Made by a program: the position numbers and the translations under genes
Shown: positions 48,485 to 57,715 of the stretch, one piece after another
Layout of the letters: each line of letters opens with the position of its first letter
Numbering within the stretch: the first letter of the stretch is position 1
The notes under the pieces: model-generated
What the model was told of the DNA's origin: nothing
The model's input: only the letters and a program-made list of their open reading frames with translations
Database searches by the model: none
Assembly (NCBI RefSeq): GCF_003048595.2
Contig: NZ_CP049270.1
Location: 682,001-746,000 of the forward strand
Direction: 5' to 3'
Origin: Campylobacter concisus
GTDB lineage: Bacteria > Campylobacterota > Campylobacteria > Campylobacterales > Campylobacteraceae
DNA length: 64,000 bases

Positions 48485-48505
48485 AGGGGCGCTTGCCCCT
48501 TTCTT
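48485..48505 (+). terminator. Rho-independent terminator of the purL-purH unit
   Basis: AGGGGC - GCTT - GCCCCT followed by TTCTT: a compact, GC-rich 6-bp stem with a tetraloop, 6 bases after the purH stop. The cleanest terminator in the window. Confidence 0.85.
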
Positions 48506-48529
48506 CACACTTTATAACTTTAAATTTCA

Positions 48530-48535
48530 TATAAT
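48530..48535 (+). promoter_or_regulatory. -10 box for msrAB
   Basis: Consensus TATAAT 24 bases before the msrAB start and right after the purH terminator. Confidence 0.55.
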
Positions 48536-48558
48536 CTTTCAAAACGAAAGGAGATAGA

Positions 48559-49599
48559 ATGAAAAAGATCTTAAAATTTATCTTAATGGCGGCAGTACTT
48601 TTTGGTCTAAATTTGATGGCAAAAGATGAGCTTATAAAGGAGCAGACGATGGCAGGGCAAAATTTAAAAGAAATTTATCTAGCAGGTGGTTGCTTTTGGG
48701 GTATGCAGGGATATTTTAAAAAGATATTTGGCGTAGTGGATACAAAGGTAGGCTATGCAAATGGCAAGAGCGAAAATACTAGCTACCGCGAGCTTCATGA
48801 GAGCGATCATGCTGAGACACTTTATGTAAAATACGACGAAAACAGAGTCGCTTTGGCTGAAATTTTGGCTCATTTTTTTAGAGTGATCGACCCGACCTCA
48901 TTAAATAAACAAGGCAATGACGTTGGTAGGCAATATAGAAGTGGAATTTACTATGTGAGCGAAAGTGATCTGCCAACGATAGAGAGCTTTATGAAAATAG
49001 AGCAAAAGAAATTTAAAGATAAGATCGTGGTTGAGGTGGCACCACTTAAAAATTTCGTCTTAGGTGAGGAGTATCATCAAGACTATCTTGATAAAAATCC
49101 TTTTGGATATTGTCACATTGACCTAGATTTAGCTAATAAACCGCTTTACGATGAGGCAAAATTTAAGCCACTCAGTAAAGACGAGTTAAAGAAAAATTTA
49201 AGTAGCGAGCAGTATGCCGTGACACAAGAAGCGGCGACTGAGAGGCCATTTAGCAGCGAGTATGATAAATTCGATAAAAAAGGAATTTATGTAGATATAA
49301 CGAGTGGAAAGCCACTTTTCTCAAGTGCAGATAAATTTGATGCAGGATGTGGCTGGCCAAGCTTTACAAAGCCTATCACGACAACAGCTCTTTCATATAA
49401 GGAGGACAACTCGTTTATGATGAAAAGGGTCGAAGTTAAGTCGCAAAATAGTGACGCGCACCTTGGGCATGTTTTTGACGATGGCCCAAGCGATAAGGGT
49501 GGGCTAAGATATTGCATAAACGGCGCGAGTCTTAAATTTATACCGCTTGAAGATATGGCAAGACTAGGGTATGAGGAATTTATACCTTATGTAAAATAG
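48559..49599 (+). CDS. msrAB: Periplasmic methionine sulfoxide reductase MsrA-MsrB fusion
   Basis: Repairs both isomers of oxidised methionine. 346 residues: signal peptide (1-21, ending LMAKD), MsrA domain with catalytic C45 in [12 protein letters not shown], and MsrB domain with [17 protein letters not shown] and catalytic C319 in [10 protein letters not shown]. The two CxxC zinc pairs of many MsrBs are absent (positions read [10 protein letters not shown] and [11 protein letters not shown]), so it is the zinc-free form. Export indicates work in the periplasm. Confidence 0.95.
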   Translation: MKKILKFILMAAVLFGLNLMAKDELIKEQTMAGQNLKEIYLAGGCFWGMQGYFKKIFGVVDTKVGYANGKSENTSYRELHESDHAETLYVKYDENRVALAEILAHFFRVIDPTSLNKQGNDVGRQYRSGIYYVSESDLPTIESFMKIEQKKFKDKIVVEVAPLKNFVLGEEYHQDYLDKNPFGYCHIDLDLANKPLYDEAKFKPLSKDELKKNLSSEQYAVTQEAATERPFSSEYDKFDKKGIYVDITSGKPLFSSADKFDAGCGWPSFTKPITTTALSYKEDNSFMMKRVEVKSQNSDAHLGHVFDDGPSDKGGLRYCINGASLKFIPLEDMARLGYEEFIPYVK

Positions 49600-49642
49600 C
49601 TTTTGTTGAAGCAAATCAATAGTTTAAAAAGTTTAATCAGAG

Positions 49643-49648
49643 TATAAT
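49643..49648 (+). promoter_or_regulatory. -10 box for the DUF2249-like operon
   Basis: TATAAT, 24 bases before the gene at 49673, which has ribosome site AAAGGAG. Confidence 0.5.
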
Positions 49649-49672
49649 TCTCCAAAATTAAAAGGAGAAGAA

Positions 49673-50011
49673 ATGAGTGATTTTTTCAAAAATGCGGAGC
49701 AGTTTAATGTCGATGGTGCAACCGTGCCATTTTATAAATTTAATGAAAATGGTGTAAATTTTGTTGGCTTTGACTCACGTCCTTGCGTGCCGCCAGAGCC
49801 GATGGTCAATGCATTAATCGCTATTAAATTTGCTGATAAAAACACAAAAATTATGATGCTAAATCATAAATTTCCAGCTGGTCTTATACCAAAGATAGAC
49901 AAGAGCTTTGATATAGAGCGTGAAGATATAGATGGTGGGGCTGTAAAGATGATTTTTAGCCTAAAAGACGGCGCAAATATAGAAGACGTAGATACGAGTC
50001 TTTGCCACTAA
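49673..50011 (+). CDS. DUF2249/TusA-like small protein
   Basis: 112 residues. The core FDSRPCVPPEPMVNALIAI, later NHKFPAGLIPKIDK and a closing beta strand resemble DUF2249, a TusA-like fold found beside nitric-oxide and redox proteins in other bacteria. A single cysteine stands in the PPEPM motif, where TusA has its active cysteine. One base before the polytopic membrane gene. Family call by eye. Confidence 0.6.
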   Translation: MSDFFKNAEQFNVDGATVPFYKFNENGVNFVGFDSRPCVPPEPMVNALIAIKFADKNTKIMMLNHKFPAGLIPKIDKSFDIEREDIDGGAVKMIFSLKDGANIEDVDTSLCH

Positions 50012-50012
50012 G

Positions 50013-51203
50013 ATGCTTTTAAATACTTACGCACCACCATTTAAGTTAGTCGGTGGATATTTTATTGCTGGAATTTTGTTTTTGGCATTAAGTGTGCCGG
50101 CATTCTTTTATGCAGATTTTGATGCGATTAGCTCACTAAACACAGCTGGTTTTTTGCATATATTTTTTGTTGGCTTTGTTATGAGCATTATCATCGGAGC
50201 GCTCTATCAGCTAACCTCAGTAATTTTAGAAAAGCCATTTTTTACCGCAAAAGGTGCTATTTTAAATTTGGTTATTTTTTGTCTATCGTTGCTGGGCATG
50301 TGCTACGGGATGTTATTTGCTGAGGCTAAAATTTTACAAATTAGTGGAGTTTTGCTTTTTTGCTCGCTCGCTTTTTTTGCAACGACTTACGCATTAAGCT
50401 TTATGGATAATGAAAAAAAGAGCTTTGCGGCCTTTGCACTTTTTGTTTCAGCTATCTTTTTGCTAATTGGAATAACGCTTGGTTTTTGCTTGCTTATGAT
50501 ACTTAGTGGCACGCTGATGCTTGATTTTGAGATGACACTAAAATTTCACGTTTATTTTGTGCTGGGATTTGTATTTCTTGTGATACTTGGAGCTGCTAGC
50601 GTACTCCTACCTATGTTTGCATTGGCTCACGATCTAAAATTTACACTTAGCAAGGCCTCACTAGCATGCTATATTTTGGGTGGTATCTTGCTAGCTTTTA
50701 ATGAAAATTTATCTATTTTGTCAATATGTGTGGCAGCTTTACTTTTTATAGCTCAAGCGCTTTATATTTTAAAAAAACGCATTAGAAAGGCGTATGATTA
50801 CTGGAATGTAAATATCGTACTTTCACTGCTGGCTTTACTTGGTGCTGCTGTTTTTATAGCTTTGGATAAATTAAATTTAGCTGCATATTTTTTAATATAT
50901 GGCTTTTTGTTTGCTTTTATCGTAGCTCATCTTTACAAGATCGCACCATTTCTCATATGGTATCACTACGTAGCACCTTTTGTTGGAAAGGTAAAAGTGC
51001 CACTTCTTGATGCCATGATACTAAAAAAGATAGCTTATTTTGGTATAGCTTTTAATGCTATCTCGCTTCTTTGCTATCTTTTCTCAACTTGCTTTGAACT
51101 AGAAATTTTAGTACATGTAGGTATGATTTTTATAGCTCTTAGTATAGTTTTGCTATCAATCAATATAATAAATATTTTTAGATTTACTGGTTTTAAAGGA
51201 TAA
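50013..51203 (+). CDS. Polytopic membrane protein (heme-copper oxidase I / NnrS-like?)
   Basis: A 396-residue protein with about 12 membrane helices. Histidines lie inside helices at GFLHIFFVGF (about 47) and LKFHVYFVLGF, and there are IVAHLYKIAPFLIWYHYVAP near the C-terminal third; their spacing suggests metal or heme binding as in cytochrome oxidase subunit I-like or NnrS proteins. I cannot decide between them. Sandwiched between DUF2249-like and DUF59 genes with gaps of 1 and 3 bases. Confidence 0.65.
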   Translation: MLLNTYAPPFKLVGGYFIAGILFLALSVPAFFYADFDAISSLNTAGFLHIFFVGFVMSIIIGALYQLTSVILEKPFFTAKGAILNLVIFCLSLLGMCYGMLFAEAKILQISGVLLFCSLAFFATTYALSFMDNEKKSFAAFALFVSAIFLLIGITLGFCLLMILSGTLMLDFEMTLKFHVYFVLGFVFLVILGAASVLLPMFALAHDLKFTLSKASLACYILGGILLAFNENLSILSICVAALLFIAQALYILKKRIRKAYDYWNVNIVLSLLALLGAAVFIALDKLNLAAYFLIYGFLFAFIVAHLYKIAPFLIWYHYVAPFVGKVKVPLLDAMILKKIAYFGIAFNAISLLCYLFSTCFELEILVHVGMIFIALSIVLLSINIINIFRFTGFKG

Positions 51204-51206
51204 AAA

Positions 51207-51500
51207 ATGAAAGAAAAAATTTATAACGCACTGTCAAATATCGTTGATCCAGAAGTTGGCTTTGATATCGTTTCGCTCGGACTTATATATGATGCGAGCT
51301 GCGATGAGAATGGCAAAGCAAAAGTTACTATGACGCTTTCAACTAAATCTTGCCCACTGCACGAAATGATACTTGGCTGGGTAGAAACAGCCGTGCTTGA
51401 TATAGAAGGTGTCAAAGAGTGCGAGATCGACCTTGTTTGGGAGCCTGAGTGGAATATACAAATGGCAAGTGATTTTGTAAAAGCACAACTTGGAGTTTAA
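51207..51500 (+). CDS. DUF59/MIP18-family iron-sulfur assembly protein
   Basis: 97 residues: NALSNIVDPEVGFDIVSLGLIYD and the later TLSTKSCPLHEMILGWVETAV (quoted in parts) match MIP18/PaaD/SufT-type proteins, which help mature Fe-S proteins. The conserved cysteine is in KSCPLHE. Last gene of the three-gene unit. Confidence 0.88.
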   Translation: MKEKIYNALSNIVDPEVGFDIVSLGLIYDASCDENGKAKVTMTLSTKSCPLHEMILGWVETAVLDIEGVKECEIDLVWEPEWNIQMASDFVKAQLGV

Positions 51501-51542
51501 TTTTTAAGTTTTTAGATTTGAAAGTTTGTAAATTTTTATAAG

Positions 51543-51564
51543 CTAGAGAGCAAAAGCTCTCTAG
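51543..51564. terminator. Bidirectional terminator between the DUF59 gene and ftsZ
   Basis: Perfect 9-bp stem CTAGAGAGC (51543-51551) / GCTCTCTAG (51556-51564) with an AAAA loop. T-rich on the plus side (AAATTTT) and AT-rich on the other. Sits between convergent genes. Confidence 0.75.
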
Positions 51565-51588
51565 AAATTTTAAGGAGTTTGTTTTTTA

Positions 51589-52728
51589 TTAGTCCATTTG
51601 ATGGCGCATAAATGATGGCACATCAAGCTGTGACATATAGTCTTCGTCATATCCACCACTAACTTTTTTAAGTCTTAATATACGCTCTTTTTTTATGATA
51701 TCGTTTGCATTAGAAGTTTGTACTTCATCTTTTTTCTCAGCTTCTTTTTGTGAGCTTTGAAAACCTGTGGCTATTATTGTAACTTCAACTTTATTGTCTT
51801 CTATTTTGTCATCAGTTGTTGTACCAAATATAATTTCAGCATCTTCATCCGCTGCCTCATGAATAATACTCATCGCATTATTGATATCAGCTAGTGGGCA
51901 ACTAGGGCTTATTCTAAAATGAACTAAAATACCAAATGCACCATTTATTGTCATGTTATCAAGAAGTGGTGATTGTATAGCATTTTTTATAGCTTCTTGC
52001 GCTGCATCCTCGCCACTTGCTTCGCCAACACCCATTAAAGCTAGTCCTCTATGGCTCATAATCGTTCTAACATCTGCAAAGTCTAGATTTATATCGCTTT
52101 TTCCTGAATCAAGTACGATCGTACTCATGCCATTGACGGCTCTTGCAAGTACTTCATCGACCATTTCGAAGCTTTCTTTTATACCAGCATTTTTATCAAT
52201 TAATGTTAGGAGTTTATCGTTTGGAATGACAACAATAGAATCGCTTTCTTTTCTAAGTTCCTCAAGGCCACAATCAGCCAATTTTCTACGTTTTTTTCCT
52301 TCAAACATAAAAGGCATAGTAACAACTGCAACTGTTAGTGCACCAATATCTTTTGCAGCTTGAGCAACAACTGGAGCAGCACCAGTACCAGTTCCGCCAC
52401 CGAGTCCTGTACCAATGAAAACTATATCTGATGTCTCAAGTGCACTTTTTACTTCATCGTAGCTCTCTTCAGCAGCAGCTTTTCCTATTTCAGGTCTCAT
52501 GCCTGCACCTAGGCCTTTTGTTGTCTTTTCTCCAAGCTGTATTTTTGTATGTGCAAGAGAATTTTCAAGAGCCTTAGCATCTGTATTGGCAACAATAAGA
52601 TCTATATTTAAATTTGGATTAACTCTTATTATGTGGTTGACCATATTGCCACCACCTCCACCTACACCTACGACCTTTATCTTTGCACCATAGATGCTTT
52701 TATTTTCTTCTACTGTGAAGCTACTCAT
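51589..52728 (-). CDS. ftsZ: Cell division protein FtsZ
   Basis: Tubulin-like GTPase forming the division ring. 379 residues; GVGGGGGNMVNHII, the tubulin signature GLGGGTGTGAAPVVAQ, and NVDFADVRT-like sequence (INLDFADVRTIM). The C-terminal peptide LDVPSFMRHQMD is the docking site for FtsA and others. 14 bases after ftsA on the minus strand. Confidence 0.99.
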   Translation of the reverse strand: MSSFTVEENKSIYGAKIKVVGVGGGGGNMVNHIIRVNPNLNIDLIVANTDAKALENSLAHTKIQLGEKTTKGLGAGMRPEIGKAAAEESYDEVKSALETSDIVFIGTGLGGGTGTGAAPVVAQAAKDIGALTVAVVTMPFMFEGKKRRKLADCGLEELRKESDSIVVIPNDKLLTLIDKNAGIKESFEMVDEVLARAVNGMSTIVLDSGKSDINLDFADVRTIMSHRGLALMGVGEASGEDAAQEAIKNAIQSPLLDNMTINGAFGILVHFRISPSCPLADINNAMSIIHEAADEDAEIIFGTTTDDKIEDNKVEVTIIATGFQSSQKEAEKKDEVQTSNANDIIKKERILRLKKVSGGYDEDYMSQLDVPSFMRHQMD

Positions 52729-52742
52729 TTTTGAAATTCTCC

Positions 52743-54170
52743 TTAAAATAATTGTGTAATACTATACCAAAATTTTGCAAAAGCATTTGGCTTTTTTTCT
52801 TGTTTGCTAATATCTGCAATATTGGCAAGCTCTTCTTTGTTTTTTGATTTATTTGCTACCTCTAATTCAAAATCTTTATCTGAAAAACTATCCTCTTTTT
52901 CATTTGGATCCTGCACCTCTTGTCCAAAATTTTGTACATTTTCCTCTTCTACAAAAACATTTCTAAAATTTGCTTTTGGTTTTGAGGCTATTTCCCCTTG
53001 GTATCTCATTTTTTTCTCAGAATCAATCTCGTATGGGCTAAAGTTGCCAGCACCATATAAACAAAGCCCTATAGCACAAGAATTTGCTGGATCTCTTAAA
53101 ATTTCAAATAATCCATCCATTTCTTTTGTTTTTGCTATACGAACTGGCATTTTATCAAATATCGCAGATGCAAGATCTCTAATACCTTCTAACTTAGTCA
53201 TACCGCCAGTAAGTATTATTCCAGCACCAATGCTATCTTTATAGCCGCTATCTTCTAGCATCTTAGCAAGTACCATAAGGGTTTCTTCTGCTCTGGCATA
53301 TATAACATTTGATATTATGTCTAGTGAAACTTCATGACTTTTTGTTTCATCTCCAAGGATCGGAAGCTCTATTAAATCAACTGACTTATTTATTAAAGCA
53401 CCATAACCTAATTTTATCTCTTCTGCCTTTGGAAGAGGTGTATGCAGAGCCATAGAAAGATCATTTGTAATATTTGCTGAGCCAACAGGTAAAAATTCAT
53501 TGTATCTTATAGAATTTCCAGAATGTACTACAAGATTACAAGTAGCGCCACCCATATCAACAAGTGCAGCACCAAGCTCTTTCTCATCTTTTGTTAATGT
53601 TGCTATCGCAGAAGCATATCCTGAAAGGACTATGTTATCTAGTTGAACACCTGCTAAATTTGCGGCTTTTCTTAGGTTGCTAATAGATGACTTTTGTACT
53701 GTAACAATATGTGTTTGAACTTCTAGCCTGCTACCATTCATGCCTATTGGATCTTCAATATGTTCTTGTCCATCTACTTTAAAATTGTAAGGAAGAACAT
53801 GTAGCTTTTCATACTCATGAGGTATATCAGCTGTATGATCGGCCATTTGCATAGCACGTTCGATCTCTTTTATACCTATTTCATGATTTGGTATATTTAC
53901 TACACCACTACTGTCAACGCTTTTTGTATACGCACCAGAAATAGAAACTATGACTTTTTCATAGCGTGTTCCTGCAACTCTTTGTGCTTCTATTAATGCA
54001 TTTTTTATTGACTTTGCAGCTTGCTCAATATTGGTTATAACACCTTTTCTTATTCCTTGTGTTTTTTCAGTTCCAATTCCAATTATCTTAATACCATTTT
54101 CATCATGTTGTGCTATTACTGCACAAATCTGGAAAGAGCCGATATCTATACCTAAAATTTTTGTACTCAA
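52743..54170 (-). CDS. ftsA: Cell division protein FtsA
   Basis: Actin-like protein that ties FtsZ to the membrane. 475 residues: LGIDIGSFQICAVIAQ, the 1C domain, VDMGGATCNLVV, GIILTGGMTKLEGI, and a C-terminal amphipathic helix (FAKFWYSITQLF) for membrane binding, after an acidic linker of about 70 residues. Longer than the E. coli protein (420), the extra lying in the linker. Confidence 0.97.
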   Translation of the reverse strand: MSTKILGIDIGSFQICAVIAQHDENGIKIIGIGTEKTQGIRKGVITNIEQAAKSIKNALIEAQRVAGTRYEKVIVSISGAYTKSVDSSGVVNIPNHEIGIKEIERAMQMADHTADIPHEYEKLHVLPYNFKVDGQEHIEDPIGMNGSRLEVQTHIVTVQKSSISNLRKAANLAGVQLDNIVLSGYASAIATLTKDEKELGAALVDMGGATCNLVVHSGNSIRYNEFLPVGSANITNDLSMALHTPLPKAEEIKLGYGALINKSVDLIELPILGDETKSHEVSLDIISNVIYARAEETLMVLAKMLEDSGYKDSIGAGIILTGGMTKLEGIRDLASAIFDKMPVRIAKTKEMDGLFEILRDPANSCAIGLCLYGAGNFSPYEIDSEKKMRYQGEIASKPKANFRNVFVEEENVQNFGQEVQDPNEKEDSFSDKDFELEVANKSKNKEELANIADISKQEKKPNAFAKFWYSITQLF

Positions 54171-54176
54171 GATAAA

Positions 54177-55634
54177 TTACCTTTTGATATATTCTTTAAT
54201 TTCATAGTATTTTTTCAGTTTGTTTGTTAAATCTTTTATTAACTCATTATTTTTAAGCATTGTAACGTTTTGCTGTGTTATTTGCTTATAGTTATTATCC
54301 ATATTATCTACAAGCAACCTTTGTTCCAAAATATCGTATATAACGGCCTTATCCTCTAATATAACATAATCTTTTTTATTGTTAGTTTCAAAAAGTTGAG
54401 AAACAAAAGCTCTAGTCTCACTTTCATTTAGTCCTGAGATAGAGCTATTTATATCTCTACTAATAAAGCCTATATCAGTTCCTTTGAAATTTTGTAAAGA
54501 CTCTTTTGCCATAGTTGTTAAGTTTTCTTTTTTCTTTTTATCTTTGTAAATTTCAAGTACCATTACTCTTGCTTGTTCAAAACTCATAGGTTGTGGAGGA
54601 GTTATGCTTTTTACTCTAACTATCAAATATCCATCTTTATATGTAAATGGTTTTATAATCTCACCAACTTTTGCCCCTTTTATTTCATCAAGTGAGAATG
54701 TCGCATTATCTTCATTTACACTAACAAATTCATTTGTTGCAAGCTCGGCTTTTTTGATAGAGGTATATTTTTTTAAAGCATCAGTCTTGCTTTTCTCGAT
54801 ATTGTAGTCTTTAATAACTTCAGTCTTTACTTCGTCAAATGATTTGATTTTATCATCAGAGCCTTTATATCTCTCCTTATTTTCGTTATAGTAGTCACTC
54901 AAAGTAGTTTGATTTACATCATTTTTATTTGACTCTATAAAGTATGTTTCTAGACCGTATATGGTCTTTGTCATATAGTTGTTTTTATTTGTTTCCCAAA
55001 GATCCTTTAGCTCTTTTTCATCTATTTTTATATCACTTTGATTAGCATTTATTATCTGTATTGCTAATTTGTCTTGCATAAAAAAGCTTGCTTCCATCAT
55101 TGCAATGTCTTCTTTGTTGGCTGGTAAATTTAAAATAGTTCTAAGTTTATCAAGTAGTATTGTTAGTTTTAAATTTTCTTCAAAATCAGTTGGATTTATT
55201 CTAGCTCTTCTTAAAATATCGTAGTATAAATTTTTATCAAAAGCACCATCTTTTTGAAATGTTGGATCCGCGATTATATATTTTAAAATATCATCTTTGC
55301 TAACACTAAGACCTATATCGTCTGCAAAATTTAATAGTAAATTCTCTTGAATTGTAGCCTGAAGTGCAGCATTTTGTAATCCTAACTCATTAGCCTTTTC
55401 TTGTGTTAATTTGCCATCGAAAAGATTGTTATAGTATTGATATAAGCTATCGTATTTTTGTTGTAGTTCTTGAATGCTTATATTTCTGTGTCCTACTTTT
55501 GCTACTGAGGTGGCTCGATTGCTGTTTAAATCATATGCTCCCCAGCCTACAAAGCCTGCTCCAACAAAGGCTATTGTACTTACCCAAATGGTAACAACTA
55601 GGTATTTTTTATGTTTTTGCATCCAAGACAACAT
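54177..55634 (-). CDS. ppiD: Peptidyl-prolyl isomerase, PpiD/SurA type, membrane anchored
   Basis: 485 residues: an N-terminal membrane anchor (about 12-32, VVTIWVSTIAFVGAGFVGWG), SurA_N-like chaperone helices (about 45-190), and a parvulin-like PPIC domain (about 245-350), then a helical C-terminus. It is expected to help exported proteins fold at the periplasmic side of the inner membrane. Heads the ppiD-ftsA-ftsZ unit, an order kept in C. jejuni. Confidence 0.92.
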   Translation of the reverse strand: MLSWMQKHKKYLVVTIWVSTIAFVGAGFVGWGAYDLNSNRATSVAKVGHRNISIQELQQKYDSLYQYYNNLFDGKLTQEKANELGLQNAALQATIQENLLLNFADDIGLSVSKDDILKYIIADPTFQKDGAFDKNLYYDILRRARINPTDFEENLKLTILLDKLRTILNLPANKEDIAMMEASFFMQDKLAIQIINANQSDIKIDEKELKDLWETNKNNYMTKTIYGLETYFIESNKNDVNQTTLSDYYNENKERYKGSDDKIKSFDEVKTEVIKDYNIEKSKTDALKKYTSIKKAELATNEFVSVNEDNATFSLDEIKGAKVGEIIKPFTYKDGYLIVRVKSITPPQPMSFEQARVMVLEIYKDKKKKENLTTMAKESLQNFKGTDIGFISRDINSSISGLNESETRAFVSQLFETNNKKDYVILEDKAVIYDILEQRLLVDNMDNNYKQITQQNVTMLKNNELIKDLTNKLKKYYEIKEYIKR

Positions 55635-55734
55635 TAAATTTTCCTTTAAAAGACTAACGAAATTTGTATGATATATTATATAAAATTGCCTTAAATAAGC
55701 TTAAAATAGGGCTTTAAAAATACCTTTGTGAAGA

Positions 55735-55770
55735 ATTTTGCTAACAATTTTTTAGCATTGTTAGCAAAAT
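55735..55770 (-). terminator. Terminator after the aldolase-like gene
   Basis: Perfect 14-bp stem ATTTTGCTAACAAT (55735-55748) / ATTGTTAGCAAAAT (55757-55770), 8-base loop. It follows the minus-strand gene at 55773 and insulates the ppiD unit. Confidence 0.72.
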
Positions 55771-55772
55771 TT

Positions 55773-56360
55773 TTAAATACTATAATCGCTATAACCACTA
55801 GTTAAATGAAGCAATTTGCAGCTATTTTCTAGCAAAGCTATCTCTTTTGCAAGAAGCTGAGGGCTTCTACTGTATGCGTAAATGCCATATCCTTTAACGA
55901 TAATAATGTTTGTGTTTTTTTCTAGCATATATCTATAAATTTCAGTTTCTGCACGTTCATACCAGTCATCATATTGTTTTGGATCATAAACAGAAATTTT
56001 ATCAAATCTCATATACCCAAAATAATCTTTCGGTACAATTTTTTCATGTTTCATCGCGTAGGCAGTTGCGTATGGTGGTATCGCGTAGCAAACAAATCTT
56101 GCCTCATTTATATTTTTATAAATATTTAAGTGTATATCAGCATCAAGACTAGCTTCATTCCAACGATAGTCTTTTTTTGATGAAAGAAGTGTCAAATCAT
56201 CATCTTTTAAATTATCAAAAATGGCATTTTGTTTATTGATTATAAATTGATTTTTTTCGACTCTTGCCGAAATCGAGCCATGAAAGACGCCAAAAAAATT
56301 CTTTCTAAACATAGAAAGTGATATCGTTTTTATCTCATTTATTGAGTGTTCTAGCTCCAT
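55773..56360 (-). CDS. Class II aldolase/adducin-like protein without the metal ligands
   Basis: 195 residues with the adducin-domain fold pattern: GVFHGSISARV, EASLDADIHLNIY, PPYATAYAM, and a closing LENSCKLLHL. The usual HTH zinc pair before PPYATA reads Y92-A-I94, and the NHG motif near 157 reads KGYG. The enzyme activity of the family therefore looks lost. It may be a structural or regulatory relative. Confidence 0.8.
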   Translation of the reverse strand: MELEHSINEIKTISLSMFRKNFFGVFHGSISARVEKNQFIINKQNAIFDNLKDDDLTLLSSKKDYRWNEASLDADIHLNIYKNINEARFVCYAIPPYATAYAMKHEKIVPKDYFGYMRFDKISVYDPKQYDDWYERAETEIYRYMLEKNTNIIIVKGYGIYAYSRSPQLLAKEIALLENSCKLLHLTSGYSDYSI

Positions 56361-56484
56361 TTTTCCTCCTACGTTTAAGCGATTATATTTAAGCTATCTT
56401 AAAATTTATGTAAAATTTTGTGTAATGATAGCTTTTTAAGTAAAATTTCGATAAATTTTCCACACTATTTACTATAAAGAGGCA

Positions 56485-57411
56485 GTGTTGCAAAGTCCAC
56501 ATATCAGTGTTTTACTTGATGAAGTTCTATCCTTTTTTAAAAATTTAAATGGAAATTTTATAGATTGCACGCTTGGATATGCTGGACACTCTAGTGCTAT
56601 TTTGTCTCAAAATGAAAATTTAAATTTGATCGCTTGCGATAGAGACAACGAAGCTATAAATTTCTCACTCAAAAAACTTGAGCCATTTGGCAGCAGAGTG
56701 AAAATTTATAAGAGCAATTTCTCTGAGCTTATTAGCAAGCTTAGTGGCGATGAAATTTCAAATGTTAGAGCAATTTTAGCTGATATTGGCGTTAGCTCTT
56801 TGCAGATAGATAAAGATGATAGAGGCTTTAGTATCGGCTCAAACACACTTGATATGCGTATGGATAAAGAGCGAAGTTTTAGTGCATATGACGTGGTAAA
56901 TGGCTACTCTTTTGATGAGTTAGTTAGGATTTTTAGGGATTATGGTGAGCTAAAAAATGCCTCTGGGATCGCAAACAAGATAATAAATGCTAGAAATTTA
57001 GCCAAGATAACAAGCGCAAAAGAGCTAGCAAATTTGATCGGCACGGCTCAGATAAAAGGACGAGGAGTTAGCCCTGCGATACTGGCTTTTCAGGCGATCA
57101 GGATAGAGGTAAATGGCGAGCTAGACGAGCTAACAAATTTGCTTGATAGTATAGAAAAGGGCGGTTTTAAAGATTGCTTAGTGGCGATCATAACATTTCA
57201 CTCACTTGAAGACAGGATCGTAAAAGAGCGCTTCAAAAAGTGGGCAAACAGCTGTATCTGCCCGCCTGGTATCTACCGATGTGAGTGCGGAAATAACCAC
57301 GAGTTAGGCGAAATTTTAACCAAAAAGCCACTAACAGCAAGCCAAAGTGAGCTAGCGCAAAACTCACGAAGCAAGAGCGCAAAACTGCGTGTTTTTAAGA
57401 TAATAAGATAA
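56485..57411 (+). CDS. rsmH: 16S rRNA (cytosine-1402 N4) methyltransferase
   Basis: 308 residues. HISVLLDEVLSFF, the SAM motif IDCTLGYAGHSSAIL, DIGVSSLQIDKDDRGFS (quoted in part), FHSLEDRIVKERF and the closing SRSKSAKLRVFK are diagnostic. Start is GTG at 56485 after AAAGAGG. It stands in the division/wall neighbourhood as in the dcw cluster and is followed by an FtsL-like gene. Confidence 0.97.
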   Translation: MLQSPHISVLLDEVLSFFKNLNGNFIDCTLGYAGHSSAILSQNENLNLIACDRDNEAINFSLKKLEPFGSRVKIYKSNFSELISKLSGDEISNVRAILADIGVSSLQIDKDDRGFSIGSNTLDMRMDKERSFSAYDVVNGYSFDELVRIFRDYGELKNASGIANKIINARNLAKITSAKELANLIGTAQIKGRGVSPAILAFQAIRIEVNGELDELTNLLDSIEKGGFKDCLVAIITFHSLEDRIVKERFKKWANSCICPPGIYRCECGNNHELGEILTKKPLTASQSELAQNSRSKSAKLRVFKIIR

Positions 57412-57421
57412 AGGGATAAAG

Positions 57422-57715
57422 ATGCAAGAAAAAGAAGAGCTGCTAACACTTCACGACGAGGAGCAAAAACGTGAGGTAAATTTAAGCTTTAAGACGCTAG
57501 TGATGGTCTATCTTGCGGTTTTTATAGCACTAGCTCTATTTTTGCCAAAAATTTACATAGCAAATCAAATTTATTATATAAGTAGAGATATCGCCGACAT
57601 CAGTGGCAAACGAGATATGCTTCTTGAAGAGAACAGAGCTCTTAGCATAAAGCTTGAAAATTTACGTTATAAAAATCAAATTTTAAACAATATGCAAGAG
57701 CGTCAATGGAAATAA
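57422..57715 (+). CDS. FtsL-like single-pass coiled-coil protein
   Basis: 97 residues: cytoplasmic N-terminus, one membrane helix (about 25-46, TLVMVYLAVFIALALFL), then a periplasmic coiled coil with ISGKRDMLLEENRALSIKLENL. The size, topology and place 10 bases after rsmH are those of FtsL, the divisome protein, though sequence identity in this family is always poor. Overlaps the FUSC gene by 10 bases. Confidence 0.7.
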   Translation: MQEKEELLTLHDEEQKREVNLSFKTLVMVYLAVFIALALFLPKIYIANQIYYISRDIADISGKRDMLLEENRALSIKLENLRYKNQILNNMQERQWK

